Numbered from the stretch's first letter, positions 41,738-50,928 are shown. The stretch: 64,000 nt of DNA from Candidatus Rokuibacteriota bacterium (GCA_016866775.1 VGLJ01000009.1:1-64000); one strand, 5' to 3'. Notes: generated by a model not told the origin, from the sequence alone. A program made the numbers and translations.

Positions 41738-44050
41738 CTATCGAGAATCGCCTGCCGCTCGGATCAGCGCCGACAGGCGGTCGGGTGAGAGCGGCAGCGC
41801 GGTGATCGAGACGCCGAGCGGCGCCAGCGCGTCGGCGACGGCATTCGCGACCGCGGCGCCGCACCCGGAGCTGCCGCCCTCGCCCGCGCCCTTGACGCCG
41901 AGCGGGTTGAGCGGCGTCGGCGTCTCCTCGAGGATCCGGACCTCCGTCGACTCCGGCATCTCCATCACCGTGGGCACCAGATACTCCATGAACGTGGTGG
42001 TGAGCAGCTGGCCCTGCTCGTCATACACGAGCTCCTCCAGCAGCGCGCCGCCGATGCCCTGCGCGAGCGCGCCCACGAGCTGGCCTTCGACGATCATCGG
42101 ATTGATCGCCTTACCGATGTCGTAGGCGATCGCGTACTTGAGGATCTTCACGGTCCCCGTCGCGACGTCGACCTCGACGACCGCGGCGTGGCATCCGTAC
42201 GGATACGTCATCATCGGCGCTTCGAAGAAGTGCGCGGCGTAGAGCCCCGGCTCCATGTCCGGAGGCCCGGGCACCGCCGCGCGCGCCAGCTCGCGGAACG
42301 TCACCCTGCGGTCCGGCACGCCGCGCACGTGCACCGCGCCGTCGTCGAGCACGAGATCGTCGGCGGCCGCCTCGAGCAGCGTGGACGCGACACGGAAGAT
42401 CTTCGCGCGCACCTTGCGCGCGGCTTCGAGCGCGGCCGGCAGCGCGACCGAAGCGCCGCGGCTCGCGAAGCCGCCGACGCCGAACGGCACGCGCGCGCTG
42501 TCGCCGTGCACCACGGTGATCTTCTCCGGCGAGACGTTCAGCTCGTCGGCGCACACCTGCGCGAGCGTCGTCTCGATCCCCTGCCCCACCGACGCCACGC
42601 CGGAGTAGACGACGACGTGGCCCGTCGCATCGATCTCGACGCGCGCGTACTCCCACGGGCCGAGCCCGGCCTTCTCGACGAGAAAGCCGACGCCGATCCC
42701 GATGGAGCGGCCCTGGCGTCGCGCCTCCGCCTGCTCGCGCCGCGCGGACTCGTAGTCGAGCGCGGCGAGCGCCTTGTCGAGCGCCGACGCGTAGTCGCCG
42801 CAGTCGTACACCGTGCGCTGGGCCAGGGCGCCGCCGCCGACGTCGTACGGCATCTCGTCGGGCGTGATGAAGTTGCGGCGCCTGAGCTCGAGCGGATCGA
42901 CGCCGAGCTTCCGGGCGGCGATGTCCATCAGCCGCTCGCGCACGAACGTGCCCTCGTAGCGGCCGGGTCCGCGATACGTCCCCGTGGGCGTCTTGTTGGT
43001 GAGCACGCACCGCGCCTCGGCCGTGTAGTGAGGAATCCGGTACGGTCCCGGCAGCAACGCCGCGGTGAGCTCGGGCACGACGACGCCGTGCGTGCGGATG
43101 TATCCACCGAGGTCCACCATGAAATGGTCCACGAGCGCCACGATCCGGCCGTCGCGATCGAAGCCGATCTCGACGTCGTGGTACTGCTGCCGCGAGTGGT
43201 TGGCCGCCATCAGGTGCTCGCGGCGGTCCTCGATCCACTGCACCGGCCGGCCGAGCCGCTTCGCGCTCCACGGCACCAGGAAGTCTTCCGGGTAGAACTC
43301 GCCGCGCACGCCGAAGCCGCCGCCGACCTCGAGCTCGGTGAACTGGATCAGGTGCTCGGGGTGGCCGAGGAGATCGGCGAGCACGCGACGATTGAAGTGC
43401 GGGATCTTCGCCACGCCCCACAGGCGGAGCATCCCGGTGCCCGCATCGAACGCCGCCGTCAACCCGCGTGTCTCCATCGGGATACCGGTGTGCCGCTGGA
43501 CGGCGAGGCGCTCGCGCACGCGGACGTGCGCGGCGGCCATCGCGGCGGTCGCATCGCCCTTGCGCGTGTGGAGCGTGGTCGCCACGTTGCCGCCGACGGC
43601 GTCGTGGAGCACGGGCGTGCCAGCCTCCACCGAGCGCCGCGCGTCGGCGACGGCCGGCAGCGGCTCGTAGTCGACTTCCATCACGTCCAGCGCGTCCTCG
43701 GCGAGGTAGCGGCTCTCGGCGACGACGAACGCCACGGGCTCGCCGACGTAGCGAACCTTCTCGCTCGCGAGCGGCCGCTGCAGGCAGACGACGTTGCCGG
43801 CCTGGTGGCCGAGTCGCGTCGGGATGCGGCCGACGTCGCCGAGGTCGTCGAAGGTCACGACGGCGACGACGCCGGGAAGCGCGAGCGCGGCCTTCGAGCG
43901 GATCTCGCCGAGGCGCGCGTGCGCGTGCGGCGATCGCAGCACCGCGCCGTGCAGCAGCCCGGGCAGCCGGAAGTCGGCGGCGTATTTTCCACGGCCGGTG
44001 AGCAGCCGCCGGTCTTCGAGGCGTCGCACGCTTCGTCCGATCGCCGGCAT
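41738..44050 (-). CDS. Xanthine dehydrogenase-family molybdopterin-binding subunit (CoxL-like, form II type)
   Basis: This is the large catalytic subunit of a molybdenum hydroxylase (770 residues). It starts GRSVRRLEDRRLLTGRGKYAADF. It has VGGGFGVRGEFYPED for cofactor binding, TYRGPGRYEGTFVRERLMD in place of the form I CO-dehydrogenase loop, GVASVGQGIETTLAQVCADELNV, and the catalytic Glu in KGAGEGGSSGCG near the end. It lacks the VAYRCSFR loop, so oxidation of an aldehyde or N-heterocycle is more likely than CO. The ATG at 44050 is five bases from the 2Fe-2S subunit stop. A remnant of a homologue lies at 37743-37818. Confidence 0.92.
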   Translation of the reverse strand: MPAIGRSVRRLEDRRLLTGRGKYAADFRLPGLLHGAVLRSPHAHARLGEIRSKAALALPGVVAVVTFDDLGDVGRIPTRLGHQAGNVVCLQRPLASEKVRYVGEPVAFVVAESRYLAEDALDVMEVDYEPLPAVADARRSVEAGTPVLHDAVGGNVATTLHTRKGDATAAMAAAHVRVRERLAVQRHTGIPMETRGLTAAFDAGTGMLRLWGVAKIPHFNRRVLADLLGHPEHLIQFTELEVGGGFGVRGEFYPEDFLVPWSAKRLGRPVQWIEDRREHLMAANHSRQQYHDVEIGFDRDGRIVALVDHFMVDLGGYIRTHGVVVPELTAALLPGPYRIPHYTAEARCVLTNKTPTGTYRGPGRYEGTFVRERLMDIAARKLGVDPLELRRRNFITPDEMPYDVGGGALAQRTVYDCGDYASALDKALAALDYESARREQAEARRQGRSIGIGVGFLVEKAGLGPWEYARVEIDATGHVVVYSGVASVGQGIETTLAQVCADELNVSPEKITVVHGDSARVPFGVGGFASRGASVALPAALEAARKVRAKIFRVASTLLEAAADDLVLDDGAVHVRGVPDRRVTFRELARAAVPGPPDMEPGLYAAHFFEAPMMTYPYGCHAAVVEVDVATGTVKILKYAIAYDIGKAINPMIVEGQLVGALAQGIGGALLEELVYDEQGQLLTTTFMEYLVPTVMEMPESTEVRILEETPTPLNPLGVKGAGEGGSSGCGAAVANAVADALAPLGVSITALPLSPDRLSALIRAAGDSR

Positions 44051-44055
44051 GACCG

Positions 44056-44541
44056 TCAGGGTCTCGCCGAGGCGGCGCGCGACCGCGCGGCGGTGAGCGC
44101 CGCCGTCACGATGTTGCGATAGCCCGTGCAGCGGCACAGGTTGCCGGAGATCGCCTCGCGGACCTGCGCGTCCGACGGGTTCGGGCACTCGCGCAGCAGG
44201 CACGTCAACGTCATCAGGAAGCCCGGCGTGCAGAAGCCGCACTGCAGGCCGTGATGTTCGCGAAACGCCTCCTGCAAAGGATCGAGGGTCTCGCCGTTCG
44301 CCAGGCCCTCCACCGTCTCGATCTCGTGGCCGTCCATCTGTGCCGCGAACAGGAGACACGAGCGCACGGCGGCGCCGTCGACGATGACGGTGCACGCGCC
44401 GCATACGCCGTGCTCGCAGCCGAGGTGGGTGCCCGTGAGATCGAGGTCGTCGCGCAGGAAGTCGGCCAGCGTCTTGCGCACCTCGACGGTTTTCTCGACA
44501 CGACGCCCGTTGACCGTGACGCGGACCGTGCGCTCGATCAT
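44056..44541 (-). CDS. 2Fe-2S subunit of the molybdenum hydroxylase (CoxS-like)
   Basis: The product is 161 residues with the plant-type cluster (C42, C47, C50, C62 in [12 protein letters not shown]...SCLLF) and the helical-domain cluster (C101, C104, C136, C138 in QCGFCTPG...GNLCRCTGY). It carries electrons from the molybdenum centre to FAD. The 5' end overlaps the FAD subunit by four bases. The gene order FAD, 2Fe-2S, Mo (M-S-L) is the usual one, so the three subunits form one enzyme. Length and motifs are normal. Confidence 0.93.
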   Translation of the reverse strand: MIERTVRVTVNGRRVEKTVEVRKTLADFLRDDLDLTGTHLGCEHGVCGACTVIVDGAAVRSCLLFAAQMDGHEIETVEGLANGETLDPLQEAFREHHGLQCGFCTPGFLMTLTCLLRECPNPSDAQVREAISGNLCRCTGYRNIVTAALTAARSRAASARP

Positions 44542-45437
44542 CGCCGGTCGCTCTTCGCGCGCTCCGCGCCGGCCGCGGCGCGCTCGGCCGCCCGTGCGAG
44601 CGCACGCGCGCTCAGCACGCGAGCGAGCTGCGCGCGGTATTCGCTCGACGCATGCAGATCGCCATCCGGTCGAAGGCCCGCGACGACACGGCGGCCCACC
44701 TCCTCGAACGCGGCGGGCGTCGGCCTGGCGCCGACCAGCGTGCGGACCGCGTCGCGCGCGACGACCGGCGTCGGCCCCACACCGGTCAGCGCGAGCGCGC
44801 CGGCCGTGCAGACACCCGCCTCGTCGACCGTCACGGTCGCCGCGACGCCGACCAGCGCGAAGTCGCCGTGGCGGCGGCTCACTTCGAGAAAGGCAACGCC
44901 CGTGCGCGGCGGCGTGACCGGAACGCGCACTTCCACGAGCAGCTCGTCGGGCTCGGCCGCGGTGGTCAGATACGCCACGAAGTAGCGGTCAGGCGTCAGC
45001 ACGCGCTCGCCGCGCGCCGATCGCAGCACGAGCTCGCCATCGAGCGCCGCGACCACCGCCGGGAGCTCCGCGGCCGGATCGGCGTGCGCGAGACTGCCGC
45101 CGATCGTCCCGCGGTTGCGGATCTGCACGTGACCGATCTGCGGCATCGCCTCGGCGAGGAGCGGACAGCGCTCGCGCACGAGCGCGGAGGTCTCGACGGC
45201 GCGCTGACGCGTCATCGCGCCGATCGTGAGATGGCCATCGTCGACACGGATGCCGGCGAGGCCGGCGACGTCGTTCAAGTCCAGCAGGTGCGCCGGCCGC
45301 ACCAGGCGGAAATTGAGCAGCGGCACGAGGCTCTGGCCGCCGGCCAGCACCTTCGCGTCCTCGCCGTGCTGCGCCAGGACCCCGAGCGCCTCGTCGAGGG
45401 ACCGCGGAATCAGGTAGTCGAAGCGTGGCGGCTTCAT
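44538..45437 (-). CDS. FAD-binding subunit of the molybdenum hydroxylase (CoxM-like)
   Basis: This 299-residue FAD_binding_5/CO_deh_flav_C protein shows FDYLIPRSLDEALGVLAQHGEDAKVLAGGQSLVPLLNFRL for FAD pyrophosphate binding and NRGTIGGSLAHADPAAELPAVVAALDGELVL for the second contact. The C-terminal domain has RRHGDFALVGVAATV and LTGVGPTPV. It passes electrons to an external acceptor. It is the first gene of the trio, divergent from the BNR-repeat gene with a 52-base gap that contains TATACT for the opposite direction. Confidence 0.93.
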   Translation of the reverse strand: MKPPRFDYLIPRSLDEALGVLAQHGEDAKVLAGGQSLVPLLNFRLVRPAHLLDLNDVAGLAGIRVDDGHLTIGAMTRQRAVETSALVRERCPLLAEAMPQIGHVQIRNRGTIGGSLAHADPAAELPAVVAALDGELVLRSARGERVLTPDRYFVAYLTTAAEPDELLVEVRVPVTPPRTGVAFLEVSRRHGDFALVGVAATVTVDEAGVCTAGALALTGVGPTPVVARDAVRTLVGARPTPAAFEEVGRRVVAGLRPDGDLHASSEYRAQLARVLSARALARAAERAAAGAERAKSDRR

Positions 45438-45452
45438 GGCGGCGCGAGAGAC

Positions 45453-45458
45453 TATACT
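45453..45458 (+). promoter_or_regulatory. Candidate -10 box (TATACT) before the BNR-repeat gene
   Basis: TATACT lies 32 bases before the ATG at 45490, in the gap divergent from the molybdenum hydroxylase operon. The leader contains AGAGGGGGG as a ribosome site. No good -35 hexamer is visible. Confidence 0.35.
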
Positions 45459-45489
45459 TCACGAGCGACAACGCCAGAGGGGGGCGCCC

Positions 45490-46455
45490 ATGCCCGTGGA
45501 CTTCAACATCTGCCTGGGAACCGCGGGTTGGGGCGTCTGGCACAGTCCCGACGCTGGAAAATCGTGGACGCGCCACCGGAAGCCGTTTCCCCTCAACTCG
45601 CGCATCCAGGCCTTGGTGGTCCACCCCGGGGACGCGCGGATCATCTACGCGGCCGGAGATACCGGCGTCTTCCGGAGCCACGACGCCGGTGCGAAGTGGG
45701 AGCGCCTCGGCCGGCAAGGCGACCTGCCGACGGTCTGGTCGCTCGCCATCGATCCCGTCGACCCGCAGGTGGTCTTCGCGGGCACCCGACCGGCCGGCGT
45801 GTATCGCTCGCGTGACGGTGGCGTCCACTGGGAGCATCTGAACGTCGACATCGCCAAGGAGTGCTCGATCGGCACGCCGTTCGTCACGAGCGTGATGGTC
45901 GATCCCGACGATCACCGCACGGTCTTCGTCGGCGTCGAGATCGACGGCGTCTTCCGGAGTCGCGACGGCGGCGACACCTGGACGCATCTGGCGGGCGGCC
46001 TCTACGATCCGGACATGCACGCGATGACGATCGCGCGCACGAGCCCGAAGCGCGTCTGGGCCAGCACCAACGGCGAGCTGTTCTCGAGCGTCGACATGGG
46101 CGAGACGTGGACGGCGATCGGCGTCAAGCAGAAGTGGCCGCTGCCGTACGCGCGGGGGCTCGCGGTGAAGTCCGATGACGCCTCCGTGCTCTTCGCCGGC
46201 TGCGGCCAGACGACGACCGGAGAGATGGGCTACGTGTTGCGAACGAGCGACTTCGGCGAGACGTGGGACACGCTGAAGCTTCCGGATCGCGCCAACTCCA
46301 CGCTGTGGGGGCTCGCGACCCATCCCGCGAACGGCAACCGGATCGTCGCGTTCAGTCTCTTCGGCGAGGTGTTCATCACCGAGGACGCCGGCGAGTCGTG
46401 GACGAAGGTGCCGCGCGAGTTCGGCGAGATCCGCACGGCGGCGTGGCTGCCATGA
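45490..46455 (+). CDS. BNR/Asp-box repeat beta-propeller protein (sialidase/VPS10-like)
   Basis: The product is 321 residues with seven Asp-boxes of form S/T-x-D-x-G-x-x-W spaced about 40-55 residues apart: SPDAGKSW, SHDAGAKW, SRDGGVHW, SRDGGDTW, SVDMGETW, TSDFGETW and TEDAGESW. This is a beta-propeller of six to seven blades. None of the arginine triad or FRIP motif of true sialidases is seen and there is no signal peptide. The function is unknown; a cytoplasmic binding propeller is likely. The start at 45490 (MPVDFNICLGTAGWG) was chosen for its ribosome site. It is coupled to the next gene by ATGA. Confidence 0.83.
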   Translation: MPVDFNICLGTAGWGVWHSPDAGKSWTRHRKPFPLNSRIQALVVHPGDARIIYAAGDTGVFRSHDAGAKWERLGRQGDLPTVWSLAIDPVDPQVVFAGTRPAGVYRSRDGGVHWEHLNVDIAKECSIGTPFVTSVMVDPDDHRTVFVGVEIDGVFRSRDGGDTWTHLAGGLYDPDMHAMTIARTSPKRVWASTNGELFSSVDMGETWTAIGVKQKWPLPYARGLAVKSDDASVLFAGCGQTTTGEMGYVLRTSDFGETWDTLKLPDRANSTLWGLATHPANGNRIVAFSLFGEVFITEDAGESWTKVPREFGEIRTAAWLP

Positions 46456-47384
46456 AGACGCTGACGCTCGAATCGACCGCGCCGTTCCAGGGCCTGGCCG
46501 AGCTGGTCGCCTACGACGAGGGGCTCTTCGAGAAGGAAGGCGTCCGCGTCGAGTGGGTCGACCGCGACGAGGGCGCCCCGAAGAGGAAGACCGCGGTCGA
46601 CGTCACCAGCCCTCGAGGTCTCGACCCGTTCACGAGTCACGGCCGCATGTTCGAGCAGGGCAAGGCCGACCTGTACAACGCGTGCGAGTGGGGCAACTAC
46701 TGCCGCGTGCAGGCCACCGGCGTCAAGAGCCGGCAGCTCGGCCGGCGCGCGATCATCGCGTACGGCGCGATCGTCGTCTCGCCCGACTCGCCGGTCTACA
46801 CGCCGCAACAGCTCGCGCACCGGAGGGTCGGCGTCCCGTTCTATTTCGGAACGCACTACCTCGCGCTGCAGCTGCTCGAGGGATTCTTGCCGCGGGACGC
46901 CATCAACGTGTGCCACGCGCCGAACGGCTCCCGCCCTCGCCTCGCGTCGCTGCTCCGCGGCGAGGTCGAGGCGACGACGGTCACCGAGCCCTACGTCACG
47001 CTCGCCGAGAAAAAGGGCTGCCGGACGATCTGCGCCGGCTTCTTCCATGGGACCGAGGTCGGCTCCGAACGCGTCGATGCCGAGACCTACGCCGCGTTCA
47101 ACCGCGCGGTGCGCGAGGCCGTGCGCCGCATCAACGCGAACAAGCGCGCCTACCTCCACTACTTCATCGACTACCACGGCGCCGAGGATCCCGAGGTCGC
47201 CGCGCTCACCGTCGACGACCTGCGCGAGAGCCGCATCGTGGTGTGCGATCCGGCGCCGATTCCCCTCGACGAGATGCAGCGCACGTTCGACTGGCTGAAG
47301 AGCTGGGGCATGCTGGAAACGACGGCGTCGCCGTTCGATCTCGTCGATCTCGACATCCAGCGGGAAGCGCACGCGAATCTCTGA
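46452..47384 (+). CDS. NMT1/SsuA-like periplasmic binding-protein fold without a signal peptide
   Basis: The product is 310 residues. It starts MKTLTLESTAPFQGLAELVAYDEGLFEKEGVRVEWVD, which is the first strand and helix of an ABC_sub_bind/NMT1 protein. It continues with QQLAHRRVGVPFYFGTHYLALQLLEGFL, RPRLASLLRGEVEATTVTEPYVTLAE and a C-terminal helical part. No secretion signal is possible, because the ATG overlaps the BNR gene's stop and the chain begins at strand one. It may be a cytosolic biosynthetic relative (as for THI5/NMT1) or a ligand-sensing protein. A nitrate/taurine-type ABC ATPase and permeases without a binding protein occur at 53682-55950, but this protein would need export to serve them. 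Confidence 0.8.
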   Translation: MKTLTLESTAPFQGLAELVAYDEGLFEKEGVRVEWVDRDEGAPKRKTAVDVTSPRGLDPFTSHGRMFEQGKADLYNACEWGNYCRVQATGVKSRQLGRRAIIAYGAIVVSPDSPVYTPQQLAHRRVGVPFYFGTHYLALQLLEGFLPRDAINVCHAPNGSRPRLASLLRGEVEATTVTEPYVTLAEKKGCRTICAGFFHGTEVGSERVDAETYAAFNRAVREAVRRINANKRAYLHYFIDYHGAEDPEVAALTVDDLRESRIVVCDPAPIPLDEMQRTFDWLKSWGMLETTASPFDLVDLDIQREAHANL

Positions 47385-47394
47385 GGAGGAGCCC

Positions 47395-47832
47395 GTGGCC
47401 AGGATCCCGAAAGTGCTGCACGAGCACATCAACACCGCCTTTCCCGCAACGCCGTGCCTCGTCGCCACCGTCCTGCCGAACGGGTTCGCGCAGGTGAGCC
47501 CGCGCGGCAGCACCATGGTGTTCAACGATGAGCACCTCGCGCTCTGGGAGCGGGGCAAGGGATCGACCACGGCCAACATGAAGGACGGCACGAAAGTCAC
47601 CGTGTTCTTCCGGAAGCCGGCGCTGCGTGAAGCCGGCATCTTGCCGAAGGGCGGCCTTGCGCGCTTCTACGGCACCGCGAAGCTCCACACGTCGGGCCCG
47701 GTGTACGAAGAGGTCTGGACTCGCCTGGTCCAGCCGGAGAAGGAGCGCGATCCGCAGAAGAAGGGGTGCGCCGTCCTCATCCAGATCGAGCGCGCGGAAG
47801 ATCTCGACGGCGCGCCGCTGGCGCTGGAGTAG
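47395..47832 (+). CDS. Pyridoxamine 5'-phosphate oxidase-family flavin-binding protein
   Basis: This 145-residue split-barrel protein starts with GTG at 47395 (ARIPKVLHEHINTAFPATPCLVATVLPNGFAQVSPRG). It continues with STTANMKDGTKVTVFFRKPALR and GLARFYGTAKLHTSGPVYEEVW. Such proteins bind FMN, F420 or heme and act as reductases or oxidases on small molecules. A GAGGAG ribosome site precedes the start. It lies in the same plus-strand run as the binding protein and the broken dioxygenase gene. The substrate is unknown. Confidence 0.83.
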   Translation: MARIPKVLHEHINTAFPATPCLVATVLPNGFAQVSPRGSTMVFNDEHLALWERGKGSTTANMKDGTKVTVFFRKPALREAGILPKGGLARFYGTAKLHTSGPVYEEVWTRLVQPEKERDPQKKGCAVLIQIERAEDLDGAPLALE

Positions 47833-47835
47833 CGC

Positions 47836-48495
47836 GTGATGAAGGTCACGCCGACGGGCGCCGTGCTCGGCGCGACGGTCGACGGGCTCGATCTGTCGCG
47901 GCCGCTGAGCGAGAGCGAGTTCGCGGACGTGCTCGTGGCGCTCGGGCGCTACGGCGTCCTGCGCTTCCCCGGCCAGGACCTCACGTCCCGGGCGCTGAAG
48001 GAGTTCGCCGAGCGGTTCGGCGACATCCAGGCCTCGATCAGCGGCAACTCCGGTCACGATCCCGAGGTGCCCGAGGTCGGCTTCCTGTCCAACATCAAGG
48101 AGAACGGGCGGTACATCGGCGCCCCGGACGCCGGACAGGACTGGCACACCGACATGTCGTATCGCGAGGTGATGGGGTTCGTGAACGTGCTGTACGGCGT
48201 GACGATTCCCCGGCGCGACGGCCGGGTGCTCGGCGGGACGGAGTTCTCGAACATGCACGCCGCGTACGACGGGCTTCCCGACGACGTGAAGGCGCGGCTG
48301 CGCGACGCGACCGCCGTCCACGACTTCGAGAAGTTCTGGGAGCACATGCGCCGCGACTAGGCCAGCACGCGACCCGCGTTGACGGACGAGCAGCGCCGCA
48401 AGCGTCCGCCCGTCACGCACCCCGTCTTCATGACGCATCCGATCACGGGACGGAAGGTGCTGTACGCGAACCCCGGCTACATTACGGCACGGTGA
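47836..48495 (+). pseudogene. TauD/TfdA family dioxygenase gene with in-frame amber codon and lost C-terminus
   Basis: The frame encodes an Fe(II)/2-oxoglutarate dioxygenase: VTPTGAVLGATVDGLDLSRPLSESEFADVL, VLRFPGQDLTSRALKEFAERFGD and DWHTDMSYRE with metal ligands H104 and D106. A TAG at 48358-48360 follows HMRRD. The same frame then continues with recognisable family sequence (RPPVTHPVFMTHPITGRKVLYANPGY) and stops at 48493-48495. The distal His metal ligand and the Arg that binds 2-oxoglutarate, normally in the last 70-80 residues, are absent. The 3' end collides with the end of the convergent kinase gene. The enzyme cannot be functional as read. Confidence 0.85.
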
Positions 48496-50051
48496 AATAG
48501 AACGTGGAGCCGCGGAACTCGGTGCTCTCGACCCAGATGCGGCCGCCGTGCAGCTCCACGAACTTCTTGCAGATGGCGAGACCGAGCCCGACGCCGCTGG
48601 TCGCGCGGCCGGGGACCGGCACCTGCCGGAACGGATCGAAGATCCACGGCAGCTCGGCGGCGGGAATGCCGCGGCCGGTGTCGGCGACGCTCACCTGCAC
48701 CGCGCCGGCCGTGGCGCGCGCGGTCACGACGCTGCTGCCCGACGCGGTGAACTTGATCGCGTTGCCGACGATGTTCAGCAGCACCTGCTTCAGCTTCGTC
48801 CGGTCCGCGAAGAGCGCCGGCAGGTCGCGCGCCGCGCGGCCCTCGAGCGTGACCCGCTTGCCGGCGAGCAGCGGGCGCGACGACTGCACGCACTCGTCCA
48901 CGAGCTCGTCGACGCGCACGTCCTCGGAGAGGAGCTCGGTCTTCCCGGCCTCGATCCGCGCGATGTCGAGGATCTCGTCGATCAGCCTGAGGAGGTGCGT
49001 GCTGTTCTCGTACATCGTGCGGATGTAGAGCGCCTGGGCCTCGGTGAGCTCGCCTTCGCCGCGGTTCAGCAGGACCTTCGAGAAGCCGATCACCGAGTTG
49101 AGCGGCGTGCGGAGCTCGTGGCTCATGCTGGCGAGGAACTGGCTCTTGGCGCGGCTCGCGGCCTCCGCCGCGTCCTTGGCGTCGCGCAGGGCCATCTCGG
49201 CCTGGACGCGATCGGTGATCTCCCGGTAGATCCCGAGCATCCCGATCGGCCGGCCCTCGCGATCGCGGACGATGTGGGTCCGCGGCTCGACGAACGCGAC
49301 GCGGCCGTCCTTGCGCCGCACCTCGACCAGCGGGCGCTGGGGCATCGCCTCGCCCGCCATCATGCGGCGGAGGTTGCCCATCGAGCGCGGCCTCTTCGGG
49401 GCTCACGAGGATGGCGAGGCCCTGACCGATCAGCTCGTCCCGGGTGTAGCCGGTGGACGTCTCGACGGCGCGGTTGACGCTGAGGATCGTGCCGTCCCCC
49501 GCGAACATCACCATCGGATCGTTCGCGTGCTCGAAGAGATCCCGGCAGCGCGCCTCGCTCTGGCTCAGCGTGGCCATCGCCTCCTCGTGGCGCTGGCTCG
49601 CCTGCCGCGCGACGCGGATCGCCGACACCATGCGCGCGCGCAGGACCTCGGCGGTGCGCGCGGTGAGCGCGACGTAGACGTTCGTCGCGTAGAGGAAGAA
49701 GAGCCAGCTGCGCTCGGCGCCCGAGACGTAGATCGCGAACGTCCACACGACGACGTCCGCCGCGGTGAACACGACGCCGAGATCGACGGCGGCGACCTTC
49801 TCCCACCAGAGAGAGCGCGCGAGCCAGGAGAGGAGCGAATAGAGGAGGATGCCGGTCGCGACCGGCCAGAGCGCCGCCCACGAGAACGTGTCGAGGATGA
49901 ACGCGTTGTGGAGGCCGACCGCCGCCACCACCATGAGGTTGCCGAGGAGACGAGCCTGCGGATAGACGACGAGGTTGAGCGAGCGGTTGCGGCGCGCCGT
50001 CTGCCGGCGCGCCTCCGCAGCGTCGAGGGTGATCTCCTCCGGGTCGCTCAA
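48482..50051 (-). pseudogene. Membrane-bound PAS sensor histidine kinase, split by a 2-base deletion
   Basis: Frame one, from a TTG at 50051 overlapping the upstream stop, gives about five membrane segments (LMVVAAVGLHNAFI, LWPVATGILLYSLLSWLA, VVFTAADVVVWTFAIYV, WLFFLYATNVYVALTA) and a PAS domain (CRDLFEHANDPMVMFAGDGTILSVNRAVETSTGYTRDELIG). At about 49383-49390 the reading frame must change to reach MGNLRRMMAG, a second PAS tail, HisKA (MSHELRTPLNSVIG) and HATPase_c (NIVGNAIKFT, DTGRGIP, GVGLGLAIC). Expected GCCGCGCGCTCG is GCCGCGCTCG, a loss of one GC unit. The combined length would be about 523 residues. It may be a true pseudogene, a phase-variable locus or a sequencing error. Confidence 0.85.
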
Positions 50052-50914
50052 CCGCCCGCGAACCTCTCCTCGACGTCGTGCCACCAGTCGAAGCCCACCT
50101 TGCGGAAGATGTCCATCGGTCCCATGACCGGACCGTCCTTCGGCCAGTCCGTCCCCGTGGCCTTGAGCTGCGCGAGCGCGCCTTCGATGGCGGGCACCGC
50201 CGCGCGCATGCAGACGCCGGGGAAGATCACGATCTTGAACCCGAGCCGCTCGAGCTCCGCCGCCTTCAGCGCGGGTGTCTTGCCGCCCTGCACCATGTTG
50301 GCGAGCAGCGGCGCCTTCACCTCCCGCGCGACGCGCTCGATCTCCTCGCGGCTCTGCGGCGCCTCGAAGAAGATCACGTCGGCGCCCGCCTCGCGATAGA
50401 GGTTGGCGCGGGCGATCGCGTCGTCGAGCCCGCTGACCGCGCGCGCGTCCGTGCGCGCGATGATCACGAGGTCCGGGTCGGTCCTGTACTCGACGGCCGC
50501 GCGGATCTTCTGCGCGAACTCCTTCGCGTCGAGGATCTGCTTGCCCGCGATGTGGCCGCACTTCTTCGGCGCCACCTGGTCCTCGAGGTGCAGCCCGGCC
50601 ACGCCGGCCTTCTCGTATTCGCGGACCGTGCGCACGACGTTGAGCGCGTTGCCGTAGCCGGTGTCGGCATCGGCGATGAGCGGGACCGTGAGGCAGCTCG
50701 TGAGGTGGCTCGCGTGCGTCGCCATCTCCGTCAGCGTGGTGAGGCCGAGGTCGGGCTGGCCGAGGTGCGACGCGGCGGTGCCGGCCCCGGTCATGTAGAC
50801 GGCCTTGAACCCGGCCGCCTCGATGAGCCGGGCGGAGATGCCGTCGTAGGCGCCGGGGGCCACGATGATGCCGGGCTCGTTCAGCATTTGGCGGAGTCTG
50901 GTGGTTGGTCGCAT
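50048..50914 (-). CDS. Isocitrate lyase/PEP mutase family protein
   Basis: This 288-residue TIM-barrel carboligase/lyase has VAPGAYDGISARLIEAAGFKAVYMTGAGTAAS at the start, the Mg-binding ADADTGYGN (81-89) and the active-site loop EDQVAPKKCGH with K117-K118-C119-G120-H121. The KKCGH cysteine marks lyases (isocitrate, methylisocitrate, dimethylmalate) rather than PEP mutase. At 288 residues it fits methylisocitrate or 2,3-dimethylmalate lyase. No 2-methylcitrate synthase is nearby, although a PrpD-like protein is at 16403. The TGA overlaps the TTG of the kinase gene. It is divergent from the Mur ligase gene by 14 bases. Confidence 0.88.
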   Translation of the reverse strand: MRPTTRLRQMLNEPGIIVAPGAYDGISARLIEAAGFKAVYMTGAGTAASHLGQPDLGLTTLTEMATHASHLTSCLTVPLIADADTGYGNALNVVRTVREYEKAGVAGLHLEDQVAPKKCGHIAGKQILDAKEFAQKIRAAVEYRTDPDLVIIARTDARAVSGLDDAIARANLYREAGADVIFFEAPQSREEIERVAREVKAPLLANMVQGGKTPALKAAELERLGFKIVIFPGVCMRAAVPAIEGALAQLKATGTDWPKDGPVMGPMDIFRKVGFDWWHDVEERFAGG

Positions 50915-50928
50915 GATGGGGAGAGTAT

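Noticed and set aside
41738-45437. Aerobic carbon monoxide dehydrogenase
   Set aside because: The three-subunit layout fits, but the large subunit has TYRGPGR in place of the form I active-site loop with its cysteine, so CO oxidation is not supported.
45490-46455. Sialidase
   Set aside because: Asp-boxes alone only show a beta-propeller; the catalytic Arg triad, Tyr/Glu pair and FRIP motif are not visible.
48355-48365. Recoded UAG (readthrough or pyrrolysine) in the TauD gene
   Set aside because: The gene also lacks its C-terminal third of the active site, so readthrough would not restore a working enzyme; no other in-frame TAG was noticed.
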